Shown one piece after another: positions 1 to 8,706 of a DNA stretch of 37,967 bases. The stretch comes from Acidobacteriota bacterium (GTDB lineage: Bacteria > Acidobacteriota > Polarisedimenticolia > SMYD01): assembly GCA_004356015.1 (NCBI GenBank), contig SMYD01000055.1, positions 1-37,967 on the forward strand. The letters are read 5' to 3'. Position numbers and translations under genes: made by a program. Each line of letters starts with the position of its first letter. Position 1 is the stretch's first letter. The notes beneath the pieces are model-generated. The model made no database searches. It saw only the letters and a list, made by a program, of their open reading frames with translations, and was not told where the DNA came from.

Positions 1-409
1 CTGATCCGGTAGGCCCTGTCACCAGCACCAGGCCGCGCGGCTTCTCGGAGAGATCCTCGACGATCCTGGGCAGGCCCAGTTCCTTGAATGTCTTGATCTC
101 CCAGGGAATGGTCCTGAATGCGGCGCAAACCGCGCCGCGTTGCTGGAAAACGTTGGCACGGAAGCGGGCCAGCCCTTTGAGGCCGAAAGACAGATCCAGC
201 TCCAGATCCTCTTCAAAACGATGTTTCTGGGTATCGGTGAGCACCGAGTAGATCAGGGTCTTGGTCTCCGGTGCCGACAGGGGGGGCAACTGCAGCGGCA
301 CCAGGCGCCCATTGATGCGGATCTGGGGCGGCGAGTTGGTGGTGAGGTGGAGGTCGGTGCCTCCCTGTTCCACGAGAGTCTTCAAAAGCTGATGGAGTGA
401 AATAGCCAT
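1..409 (-). CDS. pilT: Type IV pilus twitching ATPase PilT, N-terminal part (truncated by window edge)
   Basis: Reverse strand reads MAISLHQLLKTLVEQGGTDLHLTTNSPPQIRINGRLVPL...RFRANVFQQRGAVCAAFRTIP...KPRGLVLVTGPTGS: PilT N-terminal domain and start of Walker A. Confidence 0.9.
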   Translation of the reverse strand, partial: MAISLHQLLKTLVEQGGTDLHLTTNSPPQIRINGRLVPLQLPPLSAPETKTLIYSVLTDTQKHRFEEDLELDLSFGLKGLARFRANVFQQRGAVCAAFRTIPWEIKTFKELGLPRIVEDLSEKPRGLVLVTGPTGS

Positions 410-435
410 GGCGGCAGTGTCTCCCTGACGGGCCC

Positions 436-2151
436 TTAGAGGACCGTTTCCCGGACCACCTCCTCTACGGTGGTGATTCCATCTTTGATCTTGTGCAAGC
501 CGCTGTGTCGGAGACTGATCATTCCATCCTCCTCGGCCTTGCTCTTGAGTTCCAGGGACGAGGCTCCGCAGAGGATCAACTCACGCAGACCGTCGCCGAT
601 TTCCATGACCTCGTAGAGGCCCACGCGTCCCTTGTAGCCGGTGTTGTTGCATGTCTGGCAGCCGGCGCCCTTGTACAGCTTGATGGCGCCCAGATCCTCC
701 TCGCGAAAGCCGATGTCCTTCATGGCCTGGGCCGGCATGGAAAACGGCTCCTTGCACTCGCGGCACACCCGGCGAACCAGGCGCTGGGCACAGATGAGAT
801 GCACCGAGGTGGCGACCAGGAACGGCTCGATACCCATGTTCATGAGCCGGTTGATGGTGGAGGGCGCATCGTTGGTGTGCAGGGTGGACAGCACCAGGTG
901 ACCGGTGAGGGCTGCTTTGACCGCGATTTCCGCTGTTTCGAAATCACGAATCTCACCCACCAGAACAATGTTGGGGTCCTGGCGCAGGAAGGAGCGCAGG
1001 GCTGCCGCGAAGGTCAAGCCGATGGACTCCTTCATCTGGACCTGATTGATGCCGTGGAGATTGAACTCAACCGGATCCTCGGCGGTCATGATGTTGGTCT
1101 CAGGAGTGTTCACCGTGGAAATGGCGGAATAGAGGGTGTTGGTTTTCCCCGAGCCGGTGGGCCCGGTGACCAGGACCATGCCATAGGGCCGGAAGATGGC
1201 CCGCTCGAACTTCTCGAGGGATTCCTCCTCGAAGCCGAGCTTGCGCATATCCAGAACCAGGTTGTCCTTGTCCAGAAGGCGCAACACGATCTTCTCGCCG
1301 TAGAGGGTGGGCAGCACAGAGACACGAAAATCCATCTCGCGATTCTTGCCGCCCATCTTCATCTTGATCTTGATGCGGCCATCCTGGGGCAGGCGCTTCT
1401 CGGAGATATCCAGCTTGGCCATGATCTTGAGACGCGACAGGATGGCGTCGCGCAGCTTCAGCGGCGGGTGCATGATCTCGTAGAGGACACCATCGATCCG
1501 GAAGCGCACCCGGAAATCCTTCTCATATGGCTCTATATGGATGTCCGACGCACTCCGCTTGATGGCATCGGTCAGAATGATATTGACCAGCTTGACCACC
1601 GGCGCCTCCTCCGAGGCCTCTTCAAGGGTGCGCAGGTCAAGCTCTTCGTCCTCATCCAGAACTTCCAGCTCGTCATTGGACGAGGCGGCCATCTCATCCA
1701 TGACCTTCTTGAGTTCAAGGGTATGGCTGGACCCGTAGTGCTTCTCGATGGCCTCCTTGATCGCCATTTCCGAGGCCACCACGGGCTCGACGTTGTACCC
1801 GGTCATGAACTTGATGTCGTCCATGGCGAACACATTGGTCGGGTCCACCATGGCCAGGGTCAGCGTGGCACCGTTGCGGGACAGGGGCATGATCAGGTAC
1901 TTCTGTGCCACCTCGGCGGGCATGAGCTTGGCCACATCCTCCACGATTTCGAAATGCCGCAGGTTGACGCTGGGCACGCCGTACTGCTGGGAGAGGAACT
2001 GGGTGATATCCTCTTCCGTGCAGAAACCGAGCTTGACCAGATTGAAGCCCAGCTTGCCGCCGCTCTTTTTCTGGTACTCGAGGGTCTCCTGAAGCTGGGC
2101 CTCTGTCACGATGTTGCCGTTGACCAGCATCCATCCCAGCTTCAAAGCCAT
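436..2151 (-). CDS. pilB: Type IV pilus assembly ATPase PilB (GspE/PilB family)
   Basis: MALKLGWMLVNGNIVTEAQLQETLEYQ; GMVLVTGPTGSGKTNTLYSAI Walker A; DPNIVLVGEIRDFETAEIA; CRECKEPF/GCQTCNNTGYKGR Cys motif. Start set at the MALKLG ATG, not the upstream Arg-rich in-frame extension. Confidence 0.95.
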   Translation of the reverse strand: MALKLGWMLVNGNIVTEAQLQETLEYQKKSGGKLGFNLVKLGFCTEEDITQFLSQQYGVPSVNLRHFEIVEDVAKLMPAEVAQKYLIMPLSRNGATLTLAMVDPTNVFAMDDIKFMTGYNVEPVVASEMAIKEAIEKHYGSSHTLELKKVMDEMAASSNDELEVLDEDEELDLRTLEEASEEAPVVKLVNIILTDAIKRSASDIHIEPYEKDFRVRFRIDGVLYEIMHPPLKLRDAILSRLKIMAKLDISEKRLPQDGRIKIKMKMGGKNREMDFRVSVLPTLYGEKIVLRLLDKDNLVLDMRKLGFEEESLEKFERAIFRPYGMVLVTGPTGSGKTNTLYSAISTVNTPETNIMTAEDPVEFNLHGINQVQMKESIGLTFAAALRSFLRQDPNIVLVGEIRDFETAEIAVKAALTGHLVLSTLHTNDAPSTINRLMNMGIEPFLVATSVHLICAQRLVRRVCRECKEPFSMPAQAMKDIGFREEDLGAIKLYKGAGCQTCNNTGYKGRVGLYEVMEIGDGLRELILCGASSLELKSKAEEDGMISLRHSGLHKIKDGITTVEEVVRETVL

Positions 2152-2294
2152 GGGTACTCCCCTTCGATCCCCGTTGCGGCGGTCATCGACGCACACGTTC
2201 TGCCGCCGGCGGTGTCGCCTGGCAGACTGACCGTACCGGGCGAATATGTGGCCGGGTTTCCGGGCGGTCAAGTCACGGCGGCGACGGCGAGCTC

Positions 2295-3650
2295 TCATGG
2301 GCTCAGAGGCCCATACCATGCCGAAATCAGAACGATGCCGGCGGCATCCCAGGCCCGGCGGTGGAGATCAGAATCGCGCCGCAGGATGAGTTCCGTTGCG
2401 GACAGGTCCAGAGGCGCGGCGGTCGCCGGTGCCAGCAGGAGACTGCCCTCGATCTCCACCTGCCCGCCTCCACCCAGAGCACCTCCTGCCAGGATCACCG
2501 ACCCCCGCCACTCCAGGCGCCCCCCTGCCATGACCGTCACCGGCGCGCGCAGGACCAGGAGACCTTCTCCAGACAGGATTTCTCCTGCCGCCACACGCCG
2601 CGGCTCGGTCATGACGGTCACGGTCCCGCGCAGCGACGCTGTGGCCGCCTCCAGGAGAAGCGGCAGACGACCGCAGAGATCGCCGGCAAGGGACCACTCC
2701 GCCGAGCCCGTAAGGACCGCGGGATAGGAATGCGCAGACAGAGAAGGCACATGTCCTGCGGCCCGGGACAGCGCCTCCACCACGGCCACCAGGTCCGCGA
2801 CGTCCCCGACCACCCGCCCGCTTCCATCCCACCAGACCATGCTGCCGGGGCCCGCCTCATCTCCTCCCAGCAGCACCAGGTTACCCACCAGGCGCTGGAC
2901 CTCTTCTTCCGTCAGGCCGAGAGCGTCGGCTGCGGGATGCTCCAGGCGCTGGAGGACTCCGGTGGCTGCGGCCCTCAGGAAGTCGTCGTCGGCCCCGGCA
3001 CAGGAGGCAGGGTTCAGGCAGCGCTCCAGAGCGCCCCGCAGAACCTCACGCGCAAGGATGAAGAGCTTGCTGCTTAGATCTGCGCCCAGCGCCTCCGGCA
3101 CGGCAACCGCGGCCGAGCTCTCGCCGCCATCGATCCGCCCCCTGGGGACCGGGCAGCCCTCATTGCCCCCGCAGACCGCCAACCCCCCTGTACAATCCAC
3201 CAGGGCCGCCGGCAGCGGCAGCCAGCCGCCCACCAGGGCCTCGCGGACAAGACCGGCCCGGCTGGCAGCCGTTGCCGGGAAGGGTTTGACCTCCGCCTCG
3301 GCAACCAGCAGCACACGGCCGTTGCTGTCCCGCAGGGGATCCCCGTCACCGTCCTGGTCGTCCAGGATGCGGACCCTGGGCGGCAGCATGGAAGGTGCCA
3401 GAGCCGTGGTGGAAACCTCCAGGTCTCCTCCGGCCGCCAGGGCAGCCTCAAGACGTTCGCTGGATTCTGCCGCCGCCAGGGCCACGCCTGCTTCCGCCAG
3501 CCGTTCCGCCTTCACCATGGCCCCTGTCCGCGCCACCGCCAGGCGCATGACGGTGGCGGCCATGGCGATCTGCAGGCCCACCAGTAGAAGAATGAGCTGC
3601 AGCACCATGACAGCCGGAAGAGCCCCGCCCTGCTGGCCCATCTTCCTCAT
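2295..3650 (-). CDS. PilX/GspK-like minor pilin (large, no Glu at +5)
   Basis: MRKMGQQG|GALPAVMVLQLILLLVGLQIAMAATVMRL...AERLAEAGVALAAAES: prepilin-type N-terminus, long globular domain; start overlaps the upstream gene stop by 4 nt. Confidence 0.7.
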   Translation of the reverse strand: MRKMGQQGGALPAVMVLQLILLLVGLQIAMAATVMRLAVARTGAMVKAERLAEAGVALAAAESSERLEAALAAGGDLEVSTTALAPSMLPPRVRILDDQDGDGDPLRDSNGRVLLVAEAEVKPFPATAASRAGLVREALVGGWLPLPAALVDCTGGLAVCGGNEGCPVPRGRIDGGESSAAVAVPEALGADLSSKLFILAREVLRGALERCLNPASCAGADDDFLRAAATGVLQRLEHPAADALGLTEEEVQRLVGNLVLLGGDEAGPGSMVWWDGSGRVVGDVADLVAVVEALSRAAGHVPSLSAHSYPAVLTGSAEWSLAGDLCGRLPLLLEAATASLRGTVTVMTEPRRVAAGEILSGEGLLVLRAPVTVMAGGRLEWRGSVILAGGALGGGGQVEIEGSLLLAPATAAPLDLSATELILRRDSDLHRRAWDAAGIVLISAWYGPLSP

Positions 3651-4468
3651 GGCAACGCACTCCCTGCCGCCATGGACGGCGCGGAATTGGCGGCGCGCAG
3701 CAGGAGTCCCACGTGCAGGTCCGGCACCGCGACCTTCGGGCCAACACCTCTGCCTTGCTCGGCCACGGTCAAGCGGAGGGCCACGATCTCCGGCGCCGAT
3801 GTCCCCGGCTCGCCTCGGGCATCCAGGATCCATGCGAGGGCGTTCACCGCCTCGTCGATCCTCCAGGTGGCCAGGCCCAGGGAAACCACCGCATCCATGG
3901 CCGGTTGACCGTCCCGGCGGAGGAGCCGGCCATCCAGCCACCAGCGGCGGTGGACCAGACGATAGACACGCCCGCCCTCGCCGGGGCCGAACGCTCGCGC
4001 CAGGGCCGGACTCAGTTCAATCCAGCCGGCACCGGCATCCCGGGCCACCACCCGGGCGGTGGCGAAACCGCCCTGGCGGTCCACCAGGACAACGGGGTCG
4101 CCGACGCCGAAGCCCCCCACAGCTCTGACCCAGACACGTGTCTCGCCGGCGGGGACGATGGAGGTCAAGGGCGTCCCTCCCTGAAAACCGCCCTCCAGAT
4201 ACTGGATATCGACGGCGCCACCCCCTCCTTCCACCACCACCCCGGGCAGGCGTCCGGCCAGACCGAACCCGGCCCGGCGCAGATCATCCGCCATGCGGCG
4301 GCCCACCAGGCGCCCCCCGTCGGCCAGCACCGACCGGCGGCTGGCGGCGCCGGCGATCCGGTCTGCCCCCAGAACAACCGGCAGGACAGCCGCCAGCACG
4401 GTGACGGTCAGGGCCAGTGAGACGAGCGCATCAGCCAGAGCCACCCCGGCCTCGCCGCCTCCTTTCAC
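3647..4468 (-). CDS. PilW-like minor pilin (atypical prepilin signal)
   Basis: MKGGGEAG|VALADALVSLALTVTVLAAVLPVVLGADRI; between PilV- and PilX-like genes with 4-nt overlaps on both sides. Confidence 0.65.
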   Translation of the reverse strand: MKGGGEAGVALADALVSLALTVTVLAAVLPVVLGADRIAGAASRRSVLADGGRLVGRRMADDLRRAGFGLAGRLPGVVVEGGGGAVDIQYLEGGFQGGTPLTSIVPAGETRVWVRAVGGFGVGDPVVLVDRQGGFATARVVARDAGAGWIELSPALARAFGPGEGGRVYRLVHRRWWLDGRLLRRDGQPAMDAVVSLGLATWRIDEAVNALAWILDARGEPGTSAPEIVALRLTVAEQGRGVGPKVAVPDLHVGLLLRAANSAPSMAAGSALP

Positions 4469-4866
4469 GGCCGCCCCCCGGCCCGGCGCACGGCCCGCAG
4501 GTTGTAGGCACCCCGGCGGCCTGCCAGGCCGCGCCAGCCGGCGCGAACTTCGATCCTCTGCAGCCCGTCCACACCCGGCCAGGGAAGGACCGCGCCTTCC
4601 AGCCGGAAGCCCGGCGCCACGGCCGGCTCCAGGACAACACCCTCGGCGAGCCAGATGTGGCCATCGGGCAGCGCCTGCAACACTTCAACCAGGGCCTGGG
4701 CCTGGCGTCGGGCATGATCCGCCACCAGGCTCGTCTCCAGGGATCTCCGCGCCAGAATCACCAGACTTCCCATGGAGGTGAGGGTCAGCCCCAGGAGAGC
4801 CAGGGAGACGACTGTTTCAAGAAGAGTGAAACCGGCCGATGAGGCTCGGTGATGAGTGGTGGGCAT
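4465..4866 (-). CDS. PilV-like prepilin / type IV pilus minor pilin
   Basis: MPTTHHRASSAG|FTLLETVVSLALLGLTLTSMGSLVILARRSLE: canonical class III signal with Glu+5; GGAGA Shine-Dalgarno upstream. Confidence 0.8.
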   Translation of the reverse strand: MPTTHHRASSAGFTLLETVVSLALLGLTLTSMGSLVILARRSLETSLVADHARRQAQALVEVLQALPDGHIWLAEGVVLEPAVAPGFRLEGAVLPWPGVDGLQRIEVRAGWRGLAGRRGAYNLRAVRRAGGRP

Positions 4867-4952
4867 GACGATTCTCCGTGATGGACGTGGCAACGCCGCT
4901 CTTGACCGGCGGCCACGCCGGAGGACCGGTCGTGCCGCCCGGCGACAGCTAT

Positions 4953-4968
4953 CGCAACCGGGATGCCA
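4953..4968 (-). promoter_or_regulatory. Candidate sigma-54 promoter for the minor pilin operon
   Basis: Minus strand TGGCATCCCGGTTGCG against consensus TGGCACGNNNNTTGCW; GG and GC at -24/-12 spacing. Confidence 0.55.
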
Positions 4969-5036
4969 GATCGGGATGAACCGGAAAGCCGGGATGGCAG
5001 GGCCGGCGGCCGCCGTGGCGCGCGGAAGGCCGCAGC

Positions 5037-5078
5037 GTCCCGGCACATCCCGGCGGGACCATGTCCCATACCGGGACA
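5037..5078. promoter_or_regulatory. Candidate upstream activator site: GTCCC/GGGAC half-site array
   Basis: GTCCC(5037), ATCCC(5047), GGGAC(5055) and the palindrome TGTCCC-ATACC-GGGACA (5062-5078), about 100-135 nt upstream of the predicted sigma-54 start site. Confidence 0.45.
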
Positions 5079-5114
5079 CTCATCTGCAGGGGGTACTCGT
5101 CCCTGCCGACGGCG

Positions 5115-5633
5115 TTACGCCAGCACCGAGAGCACCCGGGTGACAACCTGGGTGATGGCGCCGCCGGCATCCACCCGGCATCCCAGCGCCCGGTAGAGAG
5201 GAATGCGCATCTCCAGGCGCCGCCGGTAGGCCGCCGCCTCCGCCATGAGCGGACGTACCTCAGGCCGGCGACGGCACCGGGCCAGTGCCTTCTCAAGGGG
5301 CAGGTCCAGCCAGATCACGGCACCGGCACCGGCCATGAGAGCCCTGTTCCCCTCCCCTTCGACGATACCGCCGCCGCAGGCGACCACCGGCCGCGGCGGC
5401 GAGCCGACGACAAGGCTCCGCAGTACCCGGCTCTCCCGCCGGCGAAACCCGGCCTCTCCTTCCGTGGTGAAAATTCCGGCCACCGTCTGCGCCGCCGCCT
5501 TCTCGATTTCATGGTCCAGATCCACGAAGGGCCGGCGCAGTCGCCGGGCCACGGCCGCGCCCACCGTGCTCTTCCCGCTGCCCGGGAGGCCGACCAGCCA
5601 GACCATGCCCACCGACGAGAGGGACCTGCTCAC
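5115..5633 (-). CDS. aroK: Shikimate kinase
   Basis: MVWLVGLPGSGKSTVGAAVARRLRRPFVDLDHEIEKAAAQTVAGIFTTEGEAGFRRRE...VVACGGGIV. GTG start at 5633 overlaps the upstream TGA (GTGA); alternative ATG at 5606. Confidence 0.9.
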   Translation of the reverse strand: MSRSLSSVGMVWLVGLPGSGKSTVGAAVARRLRRPFVDLDHEIEKAAAQTVAGIFTTEGEAGFRRRESRVLRSLVVGSPPRPVVACGGGIVEGEGNRALMAGAGAVIWLDLPLEKALARCRRRPEVRPLMAEAAAYRRRLEMRIPLYRALGCRVDAGGAITQVVTRVLSVLA

Positions 5634-7066
5634 CCCTGAAATAATCCCATGAGAGCTTCGATGGCACCCAGAGACTGGGCCAGAATGATCAGGATGGCCA
5701 GGGGACAGACGTAGCGCACCAGCAGGCTCCAGAACCGCATCACGAAGGGACTGGTGCAACCGTCACCGAGTTCGGCCAGGGCCGGCTTCACACCCCATAC
5801 CCAGCCGGCGAAGACGCAGATCAGCAGAGCGCCGATGGTGAGGCTGTAGGTGCCGAACACCGTGCTCATGGCCGACATGAAGTCCATTCCCAGCCAATGC
5901 TGCCGGGTGAACAGGTCGCTGCCACCGTTGGCAAGGGCTGCGGGGATCCCCAGGACGAAGGAGGCCGCCCCCAGCAGCAGGGAGGCTTTGCGGCGTGTCC
6001 AGCGCAGCTCATCCACGGCCCAGGAAACGCCCACCTCCAGCAGGGAGATGGTCGAGGTCAAGGCGGCCAGCGACAGCAGGAGGAAGAAGACACTCCCGAA
6101 GATGACGCCACCCCAGGGCTGCCAGGGCATGGAGGAGAAGATGGTCGGCAGGACGGTGAAGATCAGGCCGGCCCCGGAGGGGAGATTCGCCAGATCCGCA
6201 CCTGCCGCGGCAAAGGCCGGGAAGATCACCAGGCCGGCCAGAAAGGCGATGCACGTATCCATGCCCGCGACCCAGGCTGCGGACGTCAGCAGATTCTCGC
6301 GGCGCCCCAGATACGAACCGTAAGTGATCATGGCTCCCATTCCCAGGGACAGGGAGAAGAAGGCCTGGCCCACGCCGGCGATCACCACCGTCGGTGTCAG
6401 GAGGCTCCAGTCCGGCTGCAGATAAAACCTCAGGCCCGCCTCGGCACCGGGCAGGCTGATGGAGAAGACCACCAGGCCCGCCAGAAGAGTCAGCAGCACG
6501 GGCATCATGATGCGGGAGGCCAGCTCGATTCCCTTCTTGATGCCGCCCACGACGATCACCATGGTCAGAACCATGAACAGGGCGTGCAGGATCATGTTCC
6601 ACGAACCGTTGGCCACCGTGGCAGTGAAGATCTCCCCGGCCTGGTCGGCGGAGGTGACGCCGGTGAAGTCACCACGCGCCGCCTTGATCAGGTAGCCCAC
6701 CGTCCAGCCGGCCACCACCGAATAAAAAGAAAGGATGGCGACACCCGTGACCACGCCCAGAGCACCGACCAGCCACCAGGGTGTGCGCTCCTTGAGAACC
6801 AGGAAGGCGCCGACAGGATTGCGGCGGGTGCGCCGGCCGATGGCCAGTTCCGCCACCATGACCGGCAGCCCCACCAGAAGAACCGCCCCCAGGTAGACCA
6901 CCAGAAACGCCGCGCCCCCATGCCTGGCGGTCTCAGCCGGGAAGCGCCAGATATTCCCCAGGCCAATGGCTGAGCCGGCGGCCGCCAGGATGAACCCGAC
7001 CCGGCTGCGCCACTCCCCTCTCCCCTCCACTGTCTGTTTTTCGCCCTGCACGTCAGTCTCCTTCAT
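5630..7066 (-). CDS. Sodium-dependent transporter, NSS/SLC6 family (NSS2)
   Basis: RVGFILAAAGSAIGLGNIWRFPAETARHGGAAFLVVYLGAVLLVGLPVMVAELAIGRR; ~12 hydrophobic segments. Confidence 0.92.
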   Translation of the reverse strand: MKETDVQGEKQTVEGRGEWRSRVGFILAAAGSAIGLGNIWRFPAETARHGGAAFLVVYLGAVLLVGLPVMVAELAIGRRTRRNPVGAFLVLKERTPWWLVGALGVVTGVAILSFYSVVAGWTVGYLIKAARGDFTGVTSADQAGEIFTATVANGSWNMILHALFMVLTMVIVVGGIKKGIELASRIMMPVLLTLLAGLVVFSISLPGAEAGLRFYLQPDWSLLTPTVVIAGVGQAFFSLSLGMGAMITYGSYLGRRENLLTSAAWVAGMDTCIAFLAGLVIFPAFAAAGADLANLPSGAGLIFTVLPTIFSSMPWQPWGGVIFGSVFFLLLSLAALTSTISLLEVGVSWAVDELRWTRRKASLLLGAASFVLGIPAALANGGSDLFTRQHWLGMDFMSAMSTVFGTYSLTIGALLICVFAGWVWGVKPALAELGDGCTSPFVMRFWSLLVRYVCPLAILIILAQSLGAIEALMGLFQG

Positions 7067-7235
7067 GATCCTGGGGCATGATCCTCACCGGGGCCGGTAC
7101 GGCTCCGTCCCCCTGTCCGTTCCCCGGACGCCGGCCACGTCTCTCCTGAATCATGGCCACACCCAGAGACACTGCGAACCCGCCCCACACCAGGGTCAGG
7201 ATCACCGCCATCATCACCATCCCGCTGCGGCTCAC
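7053..7235 (-). CDS. MetS-like NSS transporter small subunit (~60 aa, single TM)
   Basis: (M)SRSGMVMMAVILTLVWGGFAVSLGVAMIQERRGRRPG: one TM helix; GTG start overlaps the NSS1 TGA and its end overlaps the NSS2 start by 14 nt. Confidence 0.7.
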   Translation of the reverse strand: MSRSGMVMMAVILTLVWGGFAVSLGVAMIQERRGRRPGNGQGDGAVPAPVRIMPQDHEGD

Positions 7236-8683
7236 CGGGTACTCCAGCGCGCCAGGCGGCTGTTGAAGAGAAACAACAGAGCCAGCACCATACCCCACTG
7301 AGCGAGGCAGGTGCCCACTGAGAACACATGGAACGGCTGCCACCAGCCGGCCGGATCATAAGAGGTGATGGACTGGTAGAACCACCAGCTCAGCATGGCA
7401 GCGAATTCAAGGGGGATCACCACGGCCAGAACGACGTTGAGCCAGGGACCGACCTTGAAGTCGGTGCCGGAGTCATTGATGCATTCACGCCGGAAGCGGT
7501 CGACACCGTAACAGAGGGCCGCCACCGCCACCAGCAGGCCGGAGATGAGCAATCCCACACCCCAGACCCAGTCCTGGTTGTTGAAAACTGCCATGGAGAG
7601 CGCGGATGGAATTCCCATGAGAAAGGCGACAAGCCCCACCAGGATGATGCCGCGCCGCCGCGACATGCCGCCATCCATGAGCAGGCGCACACCCAGCTCC
7701 AGCATGGCGATGAGGGATGACAGGGCCGCCACCGCCAGGGCCAGGAAAAAGACGGGGGCGAAGACGCGCCCGCCGGGCATATCGGCGAAGAGGCGCGGGA
7801 TCCAGATGAAGGCCAGGCCGTTGTTGCCCGCATTCATGACCTCCATGGCCTCCTCGCCGGGCAGAAAGGCAAACACGGTCGGGACGATGGCGATGGCAGC
7901 GAGCAGCGAAGCCGAGTTGTTCCCCAGCCCGGCGATGATGGAATTGAGCGCGACGCCGTCACGCCGGCGCATGTAACTGGCGTAAGTCAGGATGAGGCCC
8001 CACCCCGCTCCGGTGGACCATGCCGACTGGGTCAAGGCCTCCAGCCAGACCTTCACGTCGGACAATCTGCTCAGATCCGCATGGAAGAGAAATTCCAGGC
8101 CCCGGCCCGCGCCCGGGAGAGTGACGGCACGCGCTGCTGCGACCACCAGCAGGACAAAGAGCGCGGGAATGAGGATCCGGTTGGCTTTCTCGATACCGCC
8201 CACCACTCCGCGGCTGATGATCCCCAGCCCCAGGGCGAGAGCCAGGCCATGGAACAGAACCGGCCACCAACTGCCGGAACCGGCAAAAGCCGTCCAGACC
8301 ACCTCGGCATCCTCAGCCAGCGGCCCCTGCAGAGTCAGAAAGAAGTAACGCAGGCACCATCCGGCCACCACCGAGTAATAGAACATGATGGCCAGGGTGC
8401 AGATGCCGACAAACCCGCCCATCCAGGCCTTGCCAGGACCCAGCATCACCGCAAAGGCACCGATGGGGCCCCGCCGGGAGCGCTTCCCCAGCGCAAACTC
8501 GACCATGAGAATCGGGATGGACCACAGAAAGAGCGCCGCCACCCAGGGGATCAGAAACGCGCCCCCGCCGTTGGCGGCCGCCACCCGTGGAAAGCGCCAG
8601 ATATTCCCGGTACCCACCGCCATTCCCAGTGCCGCCAGAACCAGGGCCCAGCGGCTGGTGAAGAGTTCACGGGAAGCCGCCAC
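7232..8683 (-). CDS. Sodium-dependent transporter, NSS/SLC6 family (NSS1)
   Basis: RWALVLAALGMAVGTGNIWRFPRVAAANGGGAFLIPWVAALFLWSIPILMVEFALGKRSRRGPIGAF; GTG start. Confidence 0.93.
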   Translation of the reverse strand: MAASRELFTSRWALVLAALGMAVGTGNIWRFPRVAAANGGGAFLIPWVAALFLWSIPILMVEFALGKRSRRGPIGAFAVMLGPGKAWMGGFVGICTLAIMFYYSVVAGWCLRYFFLTLQGPLAEDAEVVWTAFAGSGSWWPVLFHGLALALGLGIISRGVVGGIEKANRILIPALFVLLVVAAARAVTLPGAGRGLEFLFHADLSRLSDVKVWLEALTQSAWSTGAGWGLILTYASYMRRRDGVALNSIIAGLGNNSASLLAAIAIVPTVFAFLPGEEAMEVMNAGNNGLAFIWIPRLFADMPGGRVFAPVFFLALAVAALSSLIAMLELGVRLLMDGGMSRRRGIILVGLVAFLMGIPSALSMAVFNNQDWVWGVGLLISGLLVAVAALCYGVDRFRRECINDSGTDFKVGPWLNVVLAVVIPLEFAAMLSWWFYQSITSYDPAGWWQPFHVFSVGTCLAQWGMVLALLFLFNSRLARWSTR

Positions 8684-8706
8684 GCGGTCCGCCGCTCCTG
8701 CTTCTC

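Noticed and set aside
2152-2319. Arg-rich in-frame N-terminal extension of PilB
   Set aside because: Overlaps the previous gene's end and the promoter-like TTGACC-N17-CATATT; canonical PilB starts at MALKLG.
493-2727. 744-aa plus-strand ORF
   Set aside because: Antisense to pilB and the PilX-like gene; His/Gln/Gly-rich composition typical of reversed GC-rich coding DNA, no recognisable domain.
7545-7976. 143-aa plus-strand ORF opposite NSS1
   Set aside because: Antisense, no motif, no ribosome-binding site, fully explained by the NSS1 coding sequence.
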